From contig CAKPJC010000021.1 of assembly GCA_934162535.1 (NCBI GenBank), positions 1 to 27,557 of the forward strand: DNA of 27,557 nucleotides, given 5' to 3'. The notes beneath the pieces were generated by a model. It saw only the letters and a program-made list of their open reading frames with translations, was not told where the DNA came from and searched no databases. Shown one piece after another: positions 15,312 through 24,203 of the stretch. Positions within the stretch are counted from its first letter, which is position 1, and each line of letters opens with the position of its first letter. The DNA comes from an uncultured Clostridia bacterium (GTDB taxonomy: Bacteria > Bacillota > Clostridia > TANB77 > CAG-508). The position numbers and the translations under genes are program-made.

Positions 15312-16037
15312 TTACACTGTTATGTATTTTTCTAGTTCTTTATACTTATTTTCTCCTATTCCACTAACATTTTTTATGTCATCTATTACTTTAAATTTAC
15401 CATTTTCATTTCTATAATTTATTATTTTGAGTGCAAGTGAAGGTCCTATTCCTGGTAAAGTTTCTAGTTCTGTTTGTGATGCATTATTAATATTTACTCT
15501 ACTATTCTTCTTGATATTTTCTTTTGCCTTTACCTCTGCACTATTTTCCGATGATGTATTCTCATTATCACTTTCATCTGCACCACTTATAATATGCCTA
15601 AATCCATCATTATTTTTTAATTCATCTTTACTCGGAATATTTATTTTTGTACCATCTTCTAACACATATGCTAAATTAATTTTTGAGATATCTGCTTTAT
15701 CTGTTATTCCTCCTGCTGATTCTATTGCATCAACAATCCTGCTCCCTTCATTTAAAATAACTACTCCATTATTGTTTACCTCTCCAGCAACATATACATA
15801 TATTTTATTACCTGTTGATATTTGCTCAATGCTTTCTTCTTCTGAATCGTCTACCTCTAGGGTTTCCGTTTCATTTATTTCGTCTTTTTCTTTCTCTTCC
15901 CTGGTATTTTCTTCTTGTTGTTCAATACTTTCCTCATATTGTTTCTCATTAATAATTTTTTCTATTGCTAGTCCTACAACGGCTATACATAAAGCTATAA
16001 TAACCACAATTATTATATTTTTCTTACTAAAATTCAT
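15312..16037 (-). CDS. comEA: ComEA-type competence DNA-binding protein
   Basis: This 241-residue protein has an N-terminal membrane anchor at about residues 8-25, then a long acidic Glu-rich linker (30-75). A SLBB domain follows (about 78-137, IYVYVAGEVNNNGVV and INLAYVLEDGTKINIP), then a second linker. The C-terminus is a double helix-hairpin-helix domain (about 180-241) with the DNA-backbone loops LPGIGPS (194-200) and VSGIGEN (224-230). This is the full ComEA layout. ComEA sits on the outer face of the membrane, binds double-stranded DNA and hands it to the ComEC channel during transformation. ComEC, often next door, is not in the window. AAAGGAAG precedes ATG 16037. It is divergent from the carboxypeptidase gene. 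Confidence 0.9.
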   Translation of the reverse strand: MNFSKKNIIIVVIIALCIAVVGLAIEKIINEKQYEESIEQQEENTREEKEKDEINETETLEVDDSEEESIEQISTGNKIYVYVAGEVNNNGVVILNEGSRIVDAIESAGGITDKADISKINLAYVLEDGTKINIPSKDELKNNDGFRHIISGADESDNENTSSENSAEVKAKENIKKNSRVNINNASQTELETLPGIGPSLALKIINYRNENGKFKVIDDIKNVSGIGENKYKELEKYITV

Positions 16038-16090
16038 GTTTGTACTTCCTTTCTGCCCCCATTGGATTTATAATTAATATGTAAAATAAC

Positions 16091-16119
16091 TTGAAATAAA
16101 AGTTTAAATAATGTATTAT
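16091..16119 (+). promoter_or_regulatory. Promoter of the D-Ala-D-Ala carboxypeptidase gene
   Basis: TTGAAA (16091-16096) and TATTAT (16114-16119) are 17 bases apart, followed by AAAGGAG ahead of the ATG at 16151. Confidence 0.65.
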
Positions 16120-16150
16120 AATAACACAATAAATAAAGGAGATTATAATA

Positions 16151-17416
16151 ATGAAATTAAGATATAAATTTTTGCTTATTTTTTTAGTACTCGTATTACT
16201 AATAACTATTACTAATTGTCAAAGCATTTCTTATGCTGATAATTTAACAGACAATAGTATTTCAAATTATACAGTTCCATCACAAAATAATTTGTCATTA
16301 TATTCTGAGGCTGGAATTTTAATAGATTCAAAAACAGGTAAAGTTTTATATGGAAAAAATGAAAATGTCAAAATGTTTCCTGCAAGTACTACAAAAATAC
16401 TTACAGCTATAATTACAATCGAAAATTGTAACCTATCTGATAAAGTCACTGCTAGTAGAGAAGCTATAATATCAATCCCACCAGGATATTCTAATGCTGA
16501 AATTCAGCCTAATGACACTATCTCTGTACAAGACTTACTTAATGTTTTTCTTATTCATTCTGCAAATGAAGCTGGGTATATTTTAGCTGAACATATATCA
16601 GGCAGTATAGAAAATTTTGCCAATCTTATGAATGAAAAAGCAAAAGAAATTGGATGTACTAATACACATTTCACAAACCCAAGTGGAATTCATAATGAGA
16701 ACCATTATTCAACAGCATATGATATGTCGTTAATTGCTCAATATTGTATGAAAAATGAAACTTTTAGAAAAATCGTTTCTACTCCTTATATAACTTTTTC
16801 ACCATCTGAAGGTAAACAGCTAAAATTTTACAATACAAATGATCTAATAATAAATACAAGTAAATATTACTATAAATATGCTATAGGTATAAAAACAGGA
16901 TATACAAGTCAAGCAAAAAACTGTTTAATTTCTGCAAGTTCAAAAGATGGTCTTGAGTTAATTGCAGTAATTCTTGGGGCAGCACATTCAGAAGAAGTCA
17001 GTAGTACAAGATATATTGATACTATAAATTTGTTTAATTACGGATTTGATAATTATAAAAGTACAGAAATCTTAGCAAGAAACAGTGTTATTAAGAATGT
17101 CGAGGTTGAAAATGCTACAAAAGATACTAAAGATTTATCATTGCTTGCCAAAGATACAATTAGTGTTCTAGTACCAAAAAACATTAATATAGATATATTA
17201 GAACCTTCTATAGAGATAAATAATTTATCTGCTCCAATTTCTGAAGGAGCTGTTGTTGGAAAAATAACATATAATATTAATGGAGAAAATTATTCTACTG
17301 ATTTAGTTGCTGGAAATTCTGTAATAAGGTCTGATATTAAAACTTTAATAGTCCAAATCGTACTTGCAATATTGTTTTTATGTATTTTAACTAAGTTGTT
17401 AAAAAAGAAAAAATAA
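16151..17416 (+). CDS. Serine-type D-alanyl-D-alanine carboxypeptidase (DacA/DacF, PBP5 family)
   Basis: This 421-residue protein has an N-terminal signal peptide (about 5-29, hydrophobic core then ISYA). The S11 peptidase domain has all three catalytic motifs: S79-T-T-K82, S137-A-N139 and K248-T-G250. A C-terminal domain of beta strands follows (about 295-395), then a final membrane helix (about 399-415) with a lysine-rich end. It trims the terminal D-alanine from peptidoglycan stem peptides outside the membrane and so limits cross-linking. Unlike classical PBP5, which ends in an amphipathic helix, the tail here looks like a true membrane span. It is the only plus-strand gene between 2.4 and 25.3 kb with clear coding content, with its own promoter and a shared terminator. 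Confidence 0.93.
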   Translation: MKLRYKFLLIFLVLVLLITITNCQSISYADNLTDNSISNYTVPSQNNLSLYSEAGILIDSKTGKVLYGKNENVKMFPASTTKILTAIITIENCNLSDKVTASREAIISIPPGYSNAEIQPNDTISVQDLLNVFLIHSANEAGYILAEHISGSIENFANLMNEKAKEIGCTNTHFTNPSGIHNENHYSTAYDMSLIAQYCMKNETFRKIVSTPYITFSPSEGKQLKFYNTNDLIINTSKYYYKYAIGIKTGYTSQAKNCLISASSKDGLELIAVILGAAHSEEVSSTRYIDTINLFNYGFDNYKSTEILARNSVIKNVEVENATKDTKDLSLLAKDTISVLVPKNINIDILEPSIEINNLSAPISEGAVVGKITYNINGENYSTDLVAGNSVIRSDIKTLIVQIVLAILFLCILTKLLKKKK

Positions 17417-17423
17417 TTTTTTA

Positions 17424-17458
17424 TAATATACCAGGAAAATATATTTCCTAGTATATTA
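17424..17458. terminator. Bidirectional terminator between the carboxypeptidase and LCP genes
   Basis: TAATATACCAGGAAA (17424-17438) pairs with TTTCCTAGTATATTA (17444-17458) with one G-U pair. T-rich sequence lies on the right and A-rich (T-rich on minus) on the left. It serves the two convergent genes. Confidence 0.8.
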
Positions 17459-17468
17459 TTTTTATATT

Positions 17469-18881
17469 TTATTTATAGTCATTTCCAATTATTATTGTCA
17501 TGTCTACTTTGCTTGAACTTACCGAACTTGCTGATATATTTCCTACTCCTAATATTCCTTTTATATCTTTTTCAAATTTTCTACTTATATCTGTTTTATT
17601 AATTATTGTTGTTTTTCCTGTTGATGTTGTTTTATTAGTTTTTGTAACTTTATATCCTCTATTCGTTAAGTCTTTTTTTGCTTTTGCTAATAATTGTTCT
17701 GACCCTGAACCGTTTAATAGTTCAATTTTAACTTTTGATGTTTCTGTTTTACTTAATTTTGTATTAGTATCTCCTGTTTGCTCTTCTGTTATTGCTTCTG
17801 TAGTATTTGATGTATTTGTATTTTCATTAGATGTTTCACTTGAATTTTCTGTTGTATTTCCCTCGTTTTCTGTATTATTTGAAAAATACAATTCTTGTAC
17901 AAGTGCTTGTACTTCTTTTTTATTCACTTGGTAAAACCATAGTTGTTGTGAACCTAGTCTTGCTGATTCTCCTGGTAAATATTCACTTCTCATCGCCTCT
18001 ACATCAACATTTACTGCATATGGCACATAGTCTTTCATAACTTCTATTGGTATATTTGTTTCAACATATTTATATGCAATATCTATTATGTCTTTTACTT
18101 TAAATATATTTTTTGCTTTTATTGTTTGTTTTACTGTTTCCATAATGAATGTTCTTTGTGTTCTCATTCTACCTATATCGTCTTTACCCCATTCGGCTGG
18201 GTATCCACCAATGTATTTTCCATTTTTGTCTTCGTCACCATGTCTATATCTTAGTAATTGTTCTGCTTTGTTTCCATCTATTTTTTGCATTCCTTCTTTT
18301 AAATCTATATGTAAATCTTGTGAAGTGTCTGTATATTTCATGTCTGTTGGTACATAAAAGTCTACTCCACCTATAGTATCAACTAATTTGATTAATGCTT
18401 GATTATCAACTACGACATAATATTTTGTATCTAGCCCTGTGATTCTGTTTACTGCATCTAATGTTTTTTGTGGACTTTTTTGATACAATGAATTTATTTT
18501 ATCATATGCATTTGCAGAGCTTTCACTTTTTCCAACAAATGTGTCTCTAGGTATTGATAATAGTGATGATTGCTGTGTTTTAGGATCATATGTTCCCAAT
18601 ATTATTGTATCTGTAAGCTTTCCTCCATTGTCTGTACTTACTCCCATTACTAAAACTCGTATTGGGTCTAAATCTTTTAGGTCTTCTTCACTATTTCCAG
18701 TTAGTGTTAATAGTACTCCTTGAAGTCCCCCTCCATTTTTCTGGATTTTATATGTAACAAAACATACTAGTATTACTAGAATTAATAATAGTACTAATAA
18801 TATTCTTTTTAATACTTTCGATTTTTTCTTTGTTTCTTTATTATTTTCATTTTCTCTTTCGTTTCTTCTTCTTCTTGACAA
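17469..18881 (-). CDS. LCP family (LytR-CpsA-Psr) cell-wall polymer ligase
   Basis: This 470-residue protein has a basic cytosolic N-terminus (RRRR and KKKSKVLKR), one membrane helix (about 26-44) and an extracellular LCP domain. LCP hallmarks are RVLVMGVSTDNGG with LTDTIIL (about 74-96), LLSIPRDTFV, LLRYRHGDEDKNGK and DIGRMRTQRTFI. These supply the arginines and aspartates that bind the polyprenyl pyrophosphate. A Ser/Thr/Asn/Glu-rich linker (about 343-375) leads to a LytR_C domain (about 385-470, VKIELLNGSGSEQLL). LCP enzymes attach teichoic acids, capsule or other glycopolymers to peptidoglycan. The start is TTG at 18881: no ATG is available and GGGGG lies 8 bases upstream. It is monocistronic. 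Confidence 0.92.
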   Translation of the reverse strand: MSRRRRNERENENNKETKKKSKVLKRILLVLLLILVILVCFVTYKIQKNGGGLQGVLLTLTGNSEEDLKDLDPIRVLVMGVSTDNGGKLTDTIILGTYDPKTQQSSLLSIPRDTFVGKSESSANAYDKINSLYQKSPQKTLDAVNRITGLDTKYYVVVDNQALIKLVDTIGGVDFYVPTDMKYTDTSQDLHIDLKEGMQKIDGNKAEQLLRYRHGDEDKNGKYIGGYPAEWGKDDIGRMRTQRTFIMETVKQTIKAKNIFKVKDIIDIAYKYVETNIPIEVMKDYVPYAVNVDVEAMRSEYLPGESARLGSQQLWFYQVNKKEVQALVQELYFSNNTENEGNTTENSSETSNENTNTSNTTEAITEEQTGDTNTKLSKTETSKVKIELLNGSGSEQLLAKAKKDLTNRGYKVTKTNKTTSTGKTTIINKTDISRKFEKDIKGILGVGNISASSVSSSKVDMTIIIGNDYK

Positions 18882-18916
18882 TTTCTATACCCCCATTTTT
18901 TCTATTTGACTATTTT

Positions 18917-18945
18917 ACTATAACAAATTTATTTGTTTTTTTCAA
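18917..18945 (-). promoter_or_regulatory. Promoter of the LCP gene
   Basis: TTGAAA (18945-18940) and TATAGT (18922-18917) are exactly 17 bases apart. The leader of about 30 bases contains the sequence ATGGGGGTA. Confidence 0.7.
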
Positions 18946-19007
18946 TATCTATTGTATTTTTTTATGTTTTTTCACAAAAAATTCACATTTTATTTCAATA
19001 TCATAAC

Positions 19008-19083
19008 TTTTATATAATAGGATAGTATCATTTCCTATTATATAAAACCTAAGCGACAAATCTATAGGTGATTTATCGCTTTT
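19008..19083 (-). terminator. Two successive hairpins ending the YkvI-DUF5711-CvpA operon
   Basis: The first, just after the cvpA stop, pairs AAGCGA and AAATC (19051-19062) with GATTT and TCGCTT. The second is a perfect 15-bp repeat (19008-19022 with 19033-19047, starting TTTTATATAATAGGA) with a 10-base loop. Together they should stop transcription before the LCP promoter. Confidence 0.65.
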
Positions 19084-19086
19084 TAT

Positions 19087-19728
19087 CTAGAAAATTATAC
19101 TTAATAATATATTGTTATTGTAGAAGAATTTTGTAATAAATGAATTTGTTATTGCATCTGATAGTGTTGTATTTCCTGTTGTATATATAATAAAGAACAT
19201 AATTGCTAATACTACATATATTATTAATAATGATTTTATTAGTCCATATAATATTCCACCTACAGTGTTAAATTGTTTTAGTATTGGTAATTCTGTTATT
19301 AAGTCTGCAACAAGTGTTAGTACTATTAGTATTAATCTTGAAATAATAAATAGTCCTATTATTACTCCAATGTTTATAACTTTATTTGCAATTACTCCTG
19401 CTGATTCTATGATTATTTCATTTTTGGTTTTATTAACTGCGTCATCAACATAGCTTTCCATGTATTTCATAAGTCCATTGTCCTCAGTTTGCTCTTGTTT
19501 CTCTTCATTTACTGTAAAATTTTCTATTATTGTTTTTTTAATATTGTCATCTATTGTTGTATTATTTATTATCACTGATGATACTGGTTTATATAATATT
19601 AATGCGATTATTACTGAAAGTACTACTGCAATCAAACCAACAGCTAGTTTTACAAGCCCTTTTTGATAGCACATATATATATTTCCTAATATTATTATGG
19701 CTATTATTATATCAAATACTATTCCCAT
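19087..19728 (-). CDS. CvpA family membrane protein
   Basis: This 213-residue protein has four predicted membrane helices (about 2-19, 26-46, 112-138 and 163-186). The first pair is joined by the short loop CYQKGLVK, which is typical of the CvpA family, and a charged glutamate-rich outer segment (about 75-108) separates the pairs. The family is needed for colicin V production in Escherichia coli and is linked to envelope maintenance in other bacteria. Its molecular activity is not settled. The AAGGAGG site precedes ATG 19728, 15 bases after the DUF5711 gene, with which it is probably co-transcribed. Confidence 0.82.
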   Translation of the reverse strand: MGIVFDIIIAIIILGNIYMCYQKGLVKLAVGLIAVVLSVIIALILYKPVSSVIINNTTIDDNIKKTIIENFTVNEEKQEQTEDNGLMKYMESYVDDAVNKTKNEIIIESAGVIANKVINIGVIIGLFIISRLILIVLTLVADLITELPILKQFNTVGGILYGLIKSLLIIYVVLAIMFFIIYTTGNTTLSDAITNSFITKFFYNNNILLSIIF

Positions 19729-19743
19729 AATATTTCCTCCTTT

Positions 19744-20928
19744 TTATAATACTATTATTTGTATTTTATCTCTGTAAATTATTCCTACAATACTATTTGT
19801 CATCACAACGTCACTTATTTCTTTATCAGAAACATATTTTTTTAGTAAAATTCCATATGAGTCTATTACATATAAATCTGTTCCACAATTCATTGCTAAT
19901 TTTCCTTCAGTTGTTACTATTGATTTTGTTACATCTTCTACTATATAGTCTCTACTTTTTTGTGTAATAGGAGATATTAAATTGATGTGAGTATCAGAAG
20001 TATAATCTCCTTTAGAGATTTCTTCTAATATCGCAACTCTATTGTTAAAATTAATTGACATAAATGACGGTTTATTATTTGTTATATTTAATATTTCTTT
20101 ACTTTGGTTTCCTTCTAATATATCTATTGAATCATTATACATACATAATAGTTTTTCTTGCTCTTGATATTCAATATTTAATATTAATTTATCTGTTTTT
20201 GCATTGTATTGATATATTGTTGCTTCATTTGGTTTTTCTTGTGCTAAATCAACTGAAATTACTTGGATGCTTGATTTTATCAGTATTCCAGATATGTCTA
20301 TCTCAGCTATAGCAATATATTTGCTATCTTGTGATATGCTTATGTCTGCTACTCTTGATGTTACAATGTTTTTCTTGAATATTTGCTTTCCGCTTCTATT
20401 GTATACATCAATTATTGATTTGTAACTAGAATTTGTCATTACAACTGCAACATATCCACTTCTACTTACTTTTATTTGATTTATATTTCCATTTACTTCA
20501 CTCTCAAATATTTTTTCTTTTCCACATATCAGATAAAACTTCTGTCCTCCTGACTCACATATCGCCATATATCTACCAGCAGATGTAAAAACAGCCTTAT
20601 TTATGTCTAAATCTATTTCTTCAATTTTGTTTCCTAATTTGTTATAAAATTGTAATTTCTTTTTTCTAAATAGACATATATATTTGTCATATGCATATAT
20701 TTGTGTATTTTCGTCTCCATCTAAGTCTATGGATTTAGTGTCTTTTTGAGATATTTCTTTCCTTAATACATTTTGGTCACACCATATTCTAAAGTTAAGA
20801 TTATATATGTATATGACTACAACCGTTGTTATCGCTATTATTACTAGTATACAGCAAATGAGTATTGCAAGTTTTTTTATTTTGCCTTTTCTCTGATCTT
20901 GAAGCCCTGCAACCCAAAAATCTTTCAT
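19744..20928 (-). CDS. DUF5711 family membrane-anchored beta-propeller-like protein
   Basis: In this 394-residue protein a basic N-terminus (RKGKIKK) is followed by a membrane helix (about 19-43). A long extracellular part is then built of repeated short beta strands (VFTSAGRYMAIC, KVSRSGYVAVVM, SISQDSKYIAIAEI, AMNCGTDLYVIDSYG). This repeated strand pattern is that of WD40/PQQ-like propellers and of DUF5711, a clostridial family of unknown function that is commonly found next to cvpA, as here. AAGGAG precedes ATG 20928. It begins 38 bases after the ykvI-like gene, so an operon is likely. The role is probably at the cell surface. Confidence 0.75.
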   Translation of the reverse strand: MKDFWVAGLQDQRKGKIKKLAILICCILVIIAITTVVVIYIYNLNFRIWCDQNVLRKEISQKDTKSIDLDGDENTQIYAYDKYICLFRKKKLQFYNKLGNKIEEIDLDINKAVFTSAGRYMAICESGGQKFYLICGKEKIFESEVNGNINQIKVSRSGYVAVVMTNSSYKSIIDVYNRSGKQIFKKNIVTSRVADISISQDSKYIAIAEIDISGILIKSSIQVISVDLAQEKPNEATIYQYNAKTDKLILNIEYQEQEKLLCMYNDSIDILEGNQSKEILNITNNKPSFMSINFNNRVAILEEISKGDYTSDTHINLISPITQKSRDYIVEDVTKSIVTTEGKLAMNCGTDLYVIDSYGILLKKYVSDKEISDVVMTNSIVGIIYRDKIQIIVL

Positions 20929-20966
20929 TGCTTTCTCCTTATCTTTTGATATTTTTCATTATTATA

Positions 20967-21995
20967 TCACAAGCATCTTTTTTTGCAAATATTTTTTGAC
21001 AATATTAATACTATTTGTATTATTCCTATGTATCCAAACAATGGATAAGCAAAATTTATTAATTTTGAAAAGCCAAAATTTGAAACCAAGAGACTAGTTA
21101 TACACAGAATTGTCACAAATTGTGTATAACTTTTTTTATTTTTACTTATATTTTGTAAAACTCCTATTCCAATTGATATAGCTGTTGTAAATATTGAAGC
21201 TAAAATTATAAATGTGTATATTTTGCTTAGTTCACTAAATTGCGTTCTTACAATATATACAACTGGCATTTCCAGTTCTGATATATTTGTATTTGCCTTT
21301 GCTAATATTGCAAATATAATAAGTGATAAAATACATATTATTACCCCTGTTATAATTGATATATGTTTTATATTTTTTTCTTTTTGTATCTGATTTCCTA
21401 ATGATATTAGGACTGGAATTAATAAAATTGTATTGTAACTACAATATATTAAGGAACTTAAAAACCATCTCTTTTTTATTGTTATTAATTCAATGTTTTG
21501 TATGTTTATTGTACTTATCGCTTTTATACCTATAATCATTATGCATGTTATTAAAATAGGAACTATATACTCACTTACTTTCAATACTCCTTTTACATTT
21601 GTTAAAAATATCAGATAGCACATAAATACTATAACTAAGCTTCCTACTATTTTTCTTGTTCCAATTTCCTGTTCAAAATATGCTCCAAAACCTGCTATCA
21701 TTATATAAAAAGTTATTATTAGTAATATATTCAAAATAATATCTACAATTTTTATTACTTTCTTATTTTTTACAAATTGGTTCAAAAATTCACTATATGT
21801 TTTTATCTTATTGTTGTATATTATTTTTAATGATTTATATATTATCATTGTTATTAATATACTCATAATTAGTATTCCAATTATACCTTTATTTCCATAT
21901 AAAAAGAAAAAAGAATATATTTCTTGACCTGATGCAAATCCTGCACCTATTAAGTCACCTATTATTACAAAAACAAGTATTAATATATTTCTCAT
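20967..21995 (-). CDS. YkvI family multi-spanning membrane protein
   Basis: The start is set at ATG 21995 because AAGGTGATT lies just upstream. The in-frame ATG at 22025 lies almost against the terminator of the preceding operon and lacks a good site. The product has 342 residues with about ten hydrophobic helices. The first contains the helix-breaking IGDLIGAGFASGQE segment (about 10-23), which is typical of LeuT-fold/APC-type carriers and of the YkvI family. FGAYFEQEIG and NFAYPLFGYIG further on also fit. It is likely an ion-coupled solute carrier; the substrate is unknown. It stops with TGA and is first in the run ykvI-DUF5711-cvpA. Confidence 0.78.
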   Translation of the reverse strand: MRNILILVFVIIGDLIGAGFASGQEIYSFFFLYGNKGIIGILIMSILITMIIYKSLKIIYNNKIKTYSEFLNQFVKNKKVIKIVDIILNILLIITFYIMIAGFGAYFEQEIGTRKIVGSLVIVFMCYLIFLTNVKGVLKVSEYIVPILITCIMIIGIKAISTINIQNIELITIKKRWFLSSLIYCSYNTILLIPVLISLGNQIQKEKNIKHISIITGVIICILSLIIFAILAKANTNISELEMPVVYIVRTQFSELSKIYTFIILASIFTTAISIGIGVLQNISKNKKSYTQFVTILCITSLLVSNFGFSKLINFAYPLFGYIGIIQIVLILSKNICKKRCL

Positions 21996-22026
21996 ATAAT
22001 CACCTTGTATAATATTTATACTCAAA

Positions 22027-22062
22027 AAAATGAAATATAACTTTTTAGCTATATTTCATTTT
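22027..22062 (-). terminator. Terminator of the ABC-GldG operon
   Basis: AAAATGAAATATA (22027-22039) and TATATTTCATTTT (22050-22062) form a perfect 13-bp stem. It is followed on the minus strand by seven T, 4 bases after the gldG-like stop codon. Confidence 0.85.
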
Positions 22063-22066
22063 ATTT

Positions 22067-23503
22067 TTATTTCTTTCTTCTTCTAACTTCCATAATTACA
22101 AATCCCATTCCTATTATAATTACAGGTATAACAGTTACTATTGTTTTTATTATCGCATCTTGTTTCTCAGATACTGTATATGTTTCTTCTTCTCCAGATT
22201 TTCTTATTGTTATTGTATCTGTTCTTTCAGTTAAATGAGAAATAGAATTTAATATTACATCTTTGTTATTATATAGTGCAACTGATTGAATTCCTATTGC
22301 TGATTGTGCATTTGAAGCAAATATTTCACTTGTAAATACTATCAATTCAGATTTTACATTATCTGATATTTTTTTAGTAGCTAGTGCTCCCATTACAAAA
22401 GATTTTTCTTCACTATCTTGTTCTGTTCTTTTATAAGATTTTGAATTGAAGTTTGTTCTTAAAAATGCCTTATCAGATGTTTTTGCAATTGTTTCATGTT
22501 CAACACCAAGTTCATTTAGTTTATCGTCATCTTCAAATTCTATACTTCCTCCATCTGGGAAACATGCTTTTATTGTCATATCTATATCTTTCATATAACT
22601 TGCATTTACTTCTGTTATAACATAATCTGGTGCACCTTGTAACATACTTGATGAGTCTTGTTCAAATACAACTCCATATCCCAATTTTACTCCATATTGT
22701 GCTAGTACTTCATTGAAATTTGGCATATTTGTTTTAAGTATATTTTGAGATGTTAATAACAATATTTTTCCTCCAGTTTTTATATAGTCAATTATTCTAT
22801 CTCTCTCTATTTCAGTTAAATCTTGTGATAATGTTGATATTATTAGACAATTACAGTCTTCTGGAATTTTTCCTTCTGTAAGTATGTCAACACTGTCAAC
22901 TTCATTTGAGTCTTCTTTTAGTTGTGTTGTGATTGTGCTAAACATTTGCTCTGTTGGATAATAATTCTTCCCTGATAATATGTATATTTTTGGTTTTTGT
23001 TGAATTGTTATTTCTACTATCGCATTTGTTATTGCTTCTTCTGTTGTGTCTATTTGTTTTCCAGATGAATAATCATATGTATATAAATCACTTATTCCTA
23101 TTGTTTTTTCCTTTTCATCTGTTTTTACTACTATAAGACTATCTGAGTCTTTTATATTGTATTTTGACATTAAATCTGCTCTAATTGATAAGTCTCCTAC
23201 TTCCTCAACTTTTACTTTATTACTTGCTTTTTCATATTTTTTTGCATATTCTATTACATAATTATAGTCATTCATGTTTAGTAGTTCTATTGTTATATCT
23301 TTATCAAGATTTTTTATCTTAGTTCTTGTTTCATCTGATAAAGAGTATAATTTTTTTTCTGTACAGTCTAGGTCTTCTAGGTTGATTTTTTCAACTCCCC
23401 AGTTTAGTAGGATATATATTGCAATTATTATAGCTATTAGTGCAACTGTTGTTGTTCCTCTAATTAGCCATTTGTTCTTTATGATTTCTAAAAACTTTTT
23501 CAC
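22067..23503 (-). CDS. GldG-like ABC transporter auxiliary protein
   Basis: This 478-residue protein has an N-terminal membrane helix (about 16-33) and a large extracytoplasmic part (about 40-445). It has the GldG/ABC_transp_aux features IYILSGKNYYPTEQMF, CLIISTLSQDLTEIERDRI and GGKILLLTSQN (a ThuA-like or DUF4350-like fold). A C-terminal membrane helix (about 453-471) with the basic tail RRRKK follows. Such proteins accompany an ABC ATPase and an ABC-2 permease in many bacteria. They were named after the gliding system of Bacteroidetes, but in Clostridia the cargo is unknown. The start is GTG 23503, with AGGAG upstream. It is 16 bases after the permease gene. Confidence 0.85.
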   Translation of the reverse strand: MKKFLEIIKNKWLIRGTTTVALIAIIIAIYILLNWGVEKINLEDLDCTEKKLYSLSDETRTKIKNLDKDITIELLNMNDYNYVIEYAKKYEKASNKVKVEEVGDLSIRADLMSKYNIKDSDSLIVVKTDEKEKTIGISDLYTYDYSSGKQIDTTEEAITNAIVEITIQQKPKIYILSGKNYYPTEQMFSTITTQLKEDSNEVDSVDILTEGKIPEDCNCLIISTLSQDLTEIERDRIIDYIKTGGKILLLTSQNILKTNMPNFNEVLAQYGVKLGYGVVFEQDSSSMLQGAPDYVITEVNASYMKDIDMTIKACFPDGGSIEFEDDDKLNELGVEHETIAKTSDKAFLRTNFNSKSYKRTEQDSEEKSFVMGALATKKISDNVKSELIVFTSEIFASNAQSAIGIQSVALYNNKDVILNSISHLTERTDTITIRKSGEEETYTVSEKQDAIIKTIVTVIPVIIIGMGFVIMEVRRRKK

Positions 23504-23519
23504 TTTTTGCTCTCCTATT

Positions 23520-24203
23520 CTATTTTACTAATTTTCTTCTTTGCATAACCATTATTGTAAATGCCGTAAACATTCCGGTAAATGAAACTAATCCAACTAT
23601 GTCTTTTAATGATATTACTCCACTAGGAAATTTTTGATAGAATCCCATTAATGTTAAGTTGTTTATTAGTTCATTATCGCTTTGTATAAATAATGTCATT
23701 ACTAAAAATGCAATTGTTAGTATCCCTGCTATTATTTGATTTTCAGTTATACTTGAGGCAAACATGCCTATTGATACTGCTGCTGAACTTAAAAGTACAA
23801 AACCTAGCATTGCTACTAGTACTGTAATGATGTTTGGCTTTCCAAAAAAGCTTACTATTATAAAAAACATAAATGTTGTTAGTAATGTTATCCCTATTAC
23901 TGCCATTGCTGCTAGAAATTTTCCAAATACAACTCCTCCCATTCCTACTGGTGATGTTAGTATAAGTTGCTCTGTTCCTGATTTTCTTTCTTCTGCAAAC
24001 ATTCTCATTGTTAATAGTGGCACTACTATAATTAAACCATATACTGCTGTATAATAATATAATGATGCTAAATCTACTGTTCCCATTTTTACTGCTGTTA
24101 AATAGAAAAATCTACTGAATACAAACAAAAGAACACCTATAACTATATATCCAATTGGAGATAAAAAATAGCTTTTTAATTCTTTTTTAAATACTGCCCA
24201 CAT
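23520..24203 (-). CDS. ABC-2 type permease (GldF-like)
   Basis: This 227-residue protein has six hydrophobic helices. It has the ABC-2 family core MRMFAEERKSGTEQLILTSPVG at about 66-87, in which the E-E-R-K-S-G-T segment contacts the ATPase (coupling helix). Its ATG overlaps the TAA of the ATPase gene by one base (TAATG), so translation is coupled. It forms the membrane channel of an exporter with the ATPase and the GldG-like protein. Confidence 0.88.
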   Translation of the reverse strand: MWAVFKKELKSYFLSPIGYIVIGVLLFVFSRFFYLTAVKMGTVDLASLYYYTAVYGLIIVVPLLTMRMFAEERKSGTEQLILTSPVGMGGVVFGKFLAAMAVIGITLLTTFMFFIIVSFFGKPNIITVLVAMLGFVLLSSAAVSIGMFASSITENQIIAGILTIAFLVMTLFIQSDNELINNLTLMGFYQKFPSGVISLKDIVGLVSFTGMFTAFTIMVMQRRKLVK